Shown piece by piece: positions 5,044-5,839 of a stretch of 5,839 nucleotides of DNA. The DNA comes from Candidatus Gastranaerophilales bacterium (GTDB lineage: Bacteria; Cyanobacteriota; Vampirovibrionia; Gastranaerophilales; Gastranaerophilaceae). The notes under the pieces were generated by a model. The model was not told the origin of the DNA, did no database searches, and was given only the letters and a program-made list of their open reading frames with translations. Within the stretch, counting starts at the first letter, position 1. Each line of letters begins with the position of its first letter. The position numbers and the translations under genes are program-made. The stretch is from the NCBI GenBank assembly GCA_021201175.1, contig JAJQFK010000086.1:1-5839 (forward strand), given 5' to 3'.

Positions 5044-5839
5044 TGGGAAAGAATAGATTTAAAAAAGCCGTAAATAAAAGAATGTCTATTGTAGATGCTT
5101 TATCGGAAGCACAAACTATTGCTTTTGCCCCGTTAACATTTCAGGCAATAGGCTCAATGATAGATTTAGGAATGCTTGAATTTCTTGCTTCTACATCTGC
5201 AACAAAAGAAGAAATTATGTCTAATTTAAATTTGGACGAATATACGGTAGTAACACTTTTGCAAATTGCAGAAATTGCAAAAATAGTAAATTTAGATAAC
5301 GAAATTTATTCTATAACTCCAAAGGGTGAAGCATTTTTATATGATGATATGACAATAGCAAATTTTAATTTTGTAAGAGATGTTTGTTATTTGGGCGCAA
5401 GCGAATTGACCAATTCCTTTAAAAACTCACAACCGTCGGGATTGCAAAAATTTATTCAAAATTCAGAAACAATATATCCTTTATTACCTGTTTTACCGGA
5501 AAAAATGAAGAAAAGTTGGTATGAGTTTGACCATTTATACTCAGACAATTGTTTTGAACAGGTATTTGAAATAATTACTCAAAAACATTCTTCAATATGC
5601 GATATCGGAGGAAATACCGGTAAATTTGAAATGGTATGTCTGGAACATAACGTTGATTTTGATATAACCATGTTTGATTTACCGGAAAATATTAAAGAAG
5701 CCCAAAAAAACCCAAAACTTATAAACTGTAAATTTCATTCGATAAATGTTTTAGATAATAATGTAATTTATCCTCCAATTAACAATGGGGCTGTTTTAAT
5801 GAGCCAGTTTTTGGATTGTTTTTCTAAAGAACAAATTGT
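5043..5839 (+). CDS. SAM-dependent methyltransferase of aryl polyene clusters (3' end outside window)
   Basis: The frame opens with ATG at 5043 and stays open for 265 complete codons to the right edge, so the gene is cut by the window. The N-terminal half (about residues 15-110, VDALSEAQTIAFAPLTFQAI onward) resembles the helical, winged-helix dimerisation domain of class I O-methyltransferases. The middle has the block KKSWYEFDHLYSD (about 159-171). The SAM-binding glycine-rich motif is DIGGNTGKF (187-195), and FDLPENIKEA follows at the second strand (D212). The segment MSQFLDCFSKEQI (253-265) is one I associate with the APE-cluster methyltransferase rather than generic O-methyltransferases. 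In those clusters the enzyme is proposed to methylate the aryl head group; whether on carbon or oxygen cannot be told here. ATG 5082 (codon 14) is an in-frame alternative, but the upstream residues look family-like. The first ATG has no Shine-Dalgarno and fits a leaderless transcript. Confidence 0.87.
   Translation, partial: MGKNRFKKAVNKRMSIVDALSEAQTIAFAPLTFQAIGSMIDLGMLEFLASTSATKEEIMSNLNLDEYTVVTLLQIAEIAKIVNLDNEIYSITPKGEAFLYDDMTIANFNFVRDVCYLGASELTNSFKNSQPSGLQKFIQNSETIYPLLPVLPEKMKKSWYEFDHLYSDNCFEQVFEIITQKHSSICDIGGNTGKFEMVCLEHNVDFDITMFDLPENIKEAQKNPKLINCKFHSINVLDNNVIYPPINNGAVLMSQFLDCFSKEQI

Larger units (their letters stand above)
5026..5045. repeat. Imperfect 20-bp dyad spanning both divergent start codons
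   Basis: The 20 bases begin and end with CATG and match their own reverse complement at 16 of 20 positions, with the centre between 5035 and 5036. The two outer CATG blocks contain the start codons of the phosphopantetheinyl transferase (reading left from 5028) and of the methyltransferase (reading right from 5043). The inner part carries the two overlapping -10 elements. It may simply reflect promoter symmetry or may also be an operator. Confidence 0.7.

Noticed and set aside
5082..5084. ATG codon 14 as an alternative methyltransferase start
   Set aside because: It has at best a weak upstream purine run, and residues 1-13 (basic, then leading into VDALSEAQ) look like the N-terminus of the family.

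Overview
The window is an AT-rich piece (roughly 30% G+C or less by eye) of an aryl polyene (APE)-type biosynthetic gene cluster. APEs are aryl-capped polyene pigments of the outer membrane, built by a type II fatty-acid-synthase-like system. A LolA-like carrier with a signal peptide next to an MMPL/RND exporter points to a diderm (Gram-negative-type) bacterium. The AT-rich coding and TATAAT-type promoter signals argue against a GC-rich proteobacterium and against the Bacteroidota -7/-33 promoter type. I cannot fix the lineage further; an AT-rich, host-associated diderm is a guess.

Layout. Left to right on the + strand is a tightly overlapping four-gene operon. (1) An aryl/acyl adenylate-forming ligase fused to a C-terminal ApeI/FabZ-like hot-dog dehydratase domain (to 1592; its start probably lies left of the window). 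(2) A 4-hydroxybenzoyl-CoA-thioesterase-family hot-dog thioesterase (1589-2005). (3) A LolA-like periplasmic protein (1998-2516). (4) An MMPL/RND-family exporter (2498-4627). Successive genes overlap by 4, 8 and 19 bp, so they are almost certainly co-transcribed and translationally coupled. Facing them on the - strand is a small 4'-phosphopantetheinyl transferase (4423-5028), whose 3' end overlaps the exporter gene tail-to-tail by 205 bp. Only 14 bp separate its start codon from a divergent + strand SAM-dependent methyltransferase of the APE type (5043 to the right edge, incomplete).

How the genes fit together (family knowledge plus inference). The ligase would load the aromatic starter acid onto an acyl carrier protein, and the phosphopantetheinyl transferase would activate the carrier proteins. 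The dehydratase domain would act in each elongation cycle, the thioesterase would release or proofread chains, and the methyltransferase would decorate the aryl head. The LolA-like protein and the MMPL pump would move the product to the outer membrane. Ketosynthases, ketoreductase and carrier proteins are not in this window and are expected on either side.

The most unusual parts are architectural. The 14-bp gap between the phosphopantetheinyl transferase and the methyltransferase carries an imperfect 20-bp dyad that reads as an extended -10 promoter on both strands, each predicted to start transcription at the A of its own ATG (two leaderless mRNAs). The long convergent overlap has the wobble positions of both genes paired, and the phosphopantetheinyl transferase stop codon lies inside the codons of the exporter's conserved Asp-Tyr motif. 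No stretch over 300 bases lacks a gene; no RNA genes, insertion sequences, CRISPR or convincing terminators were seen.
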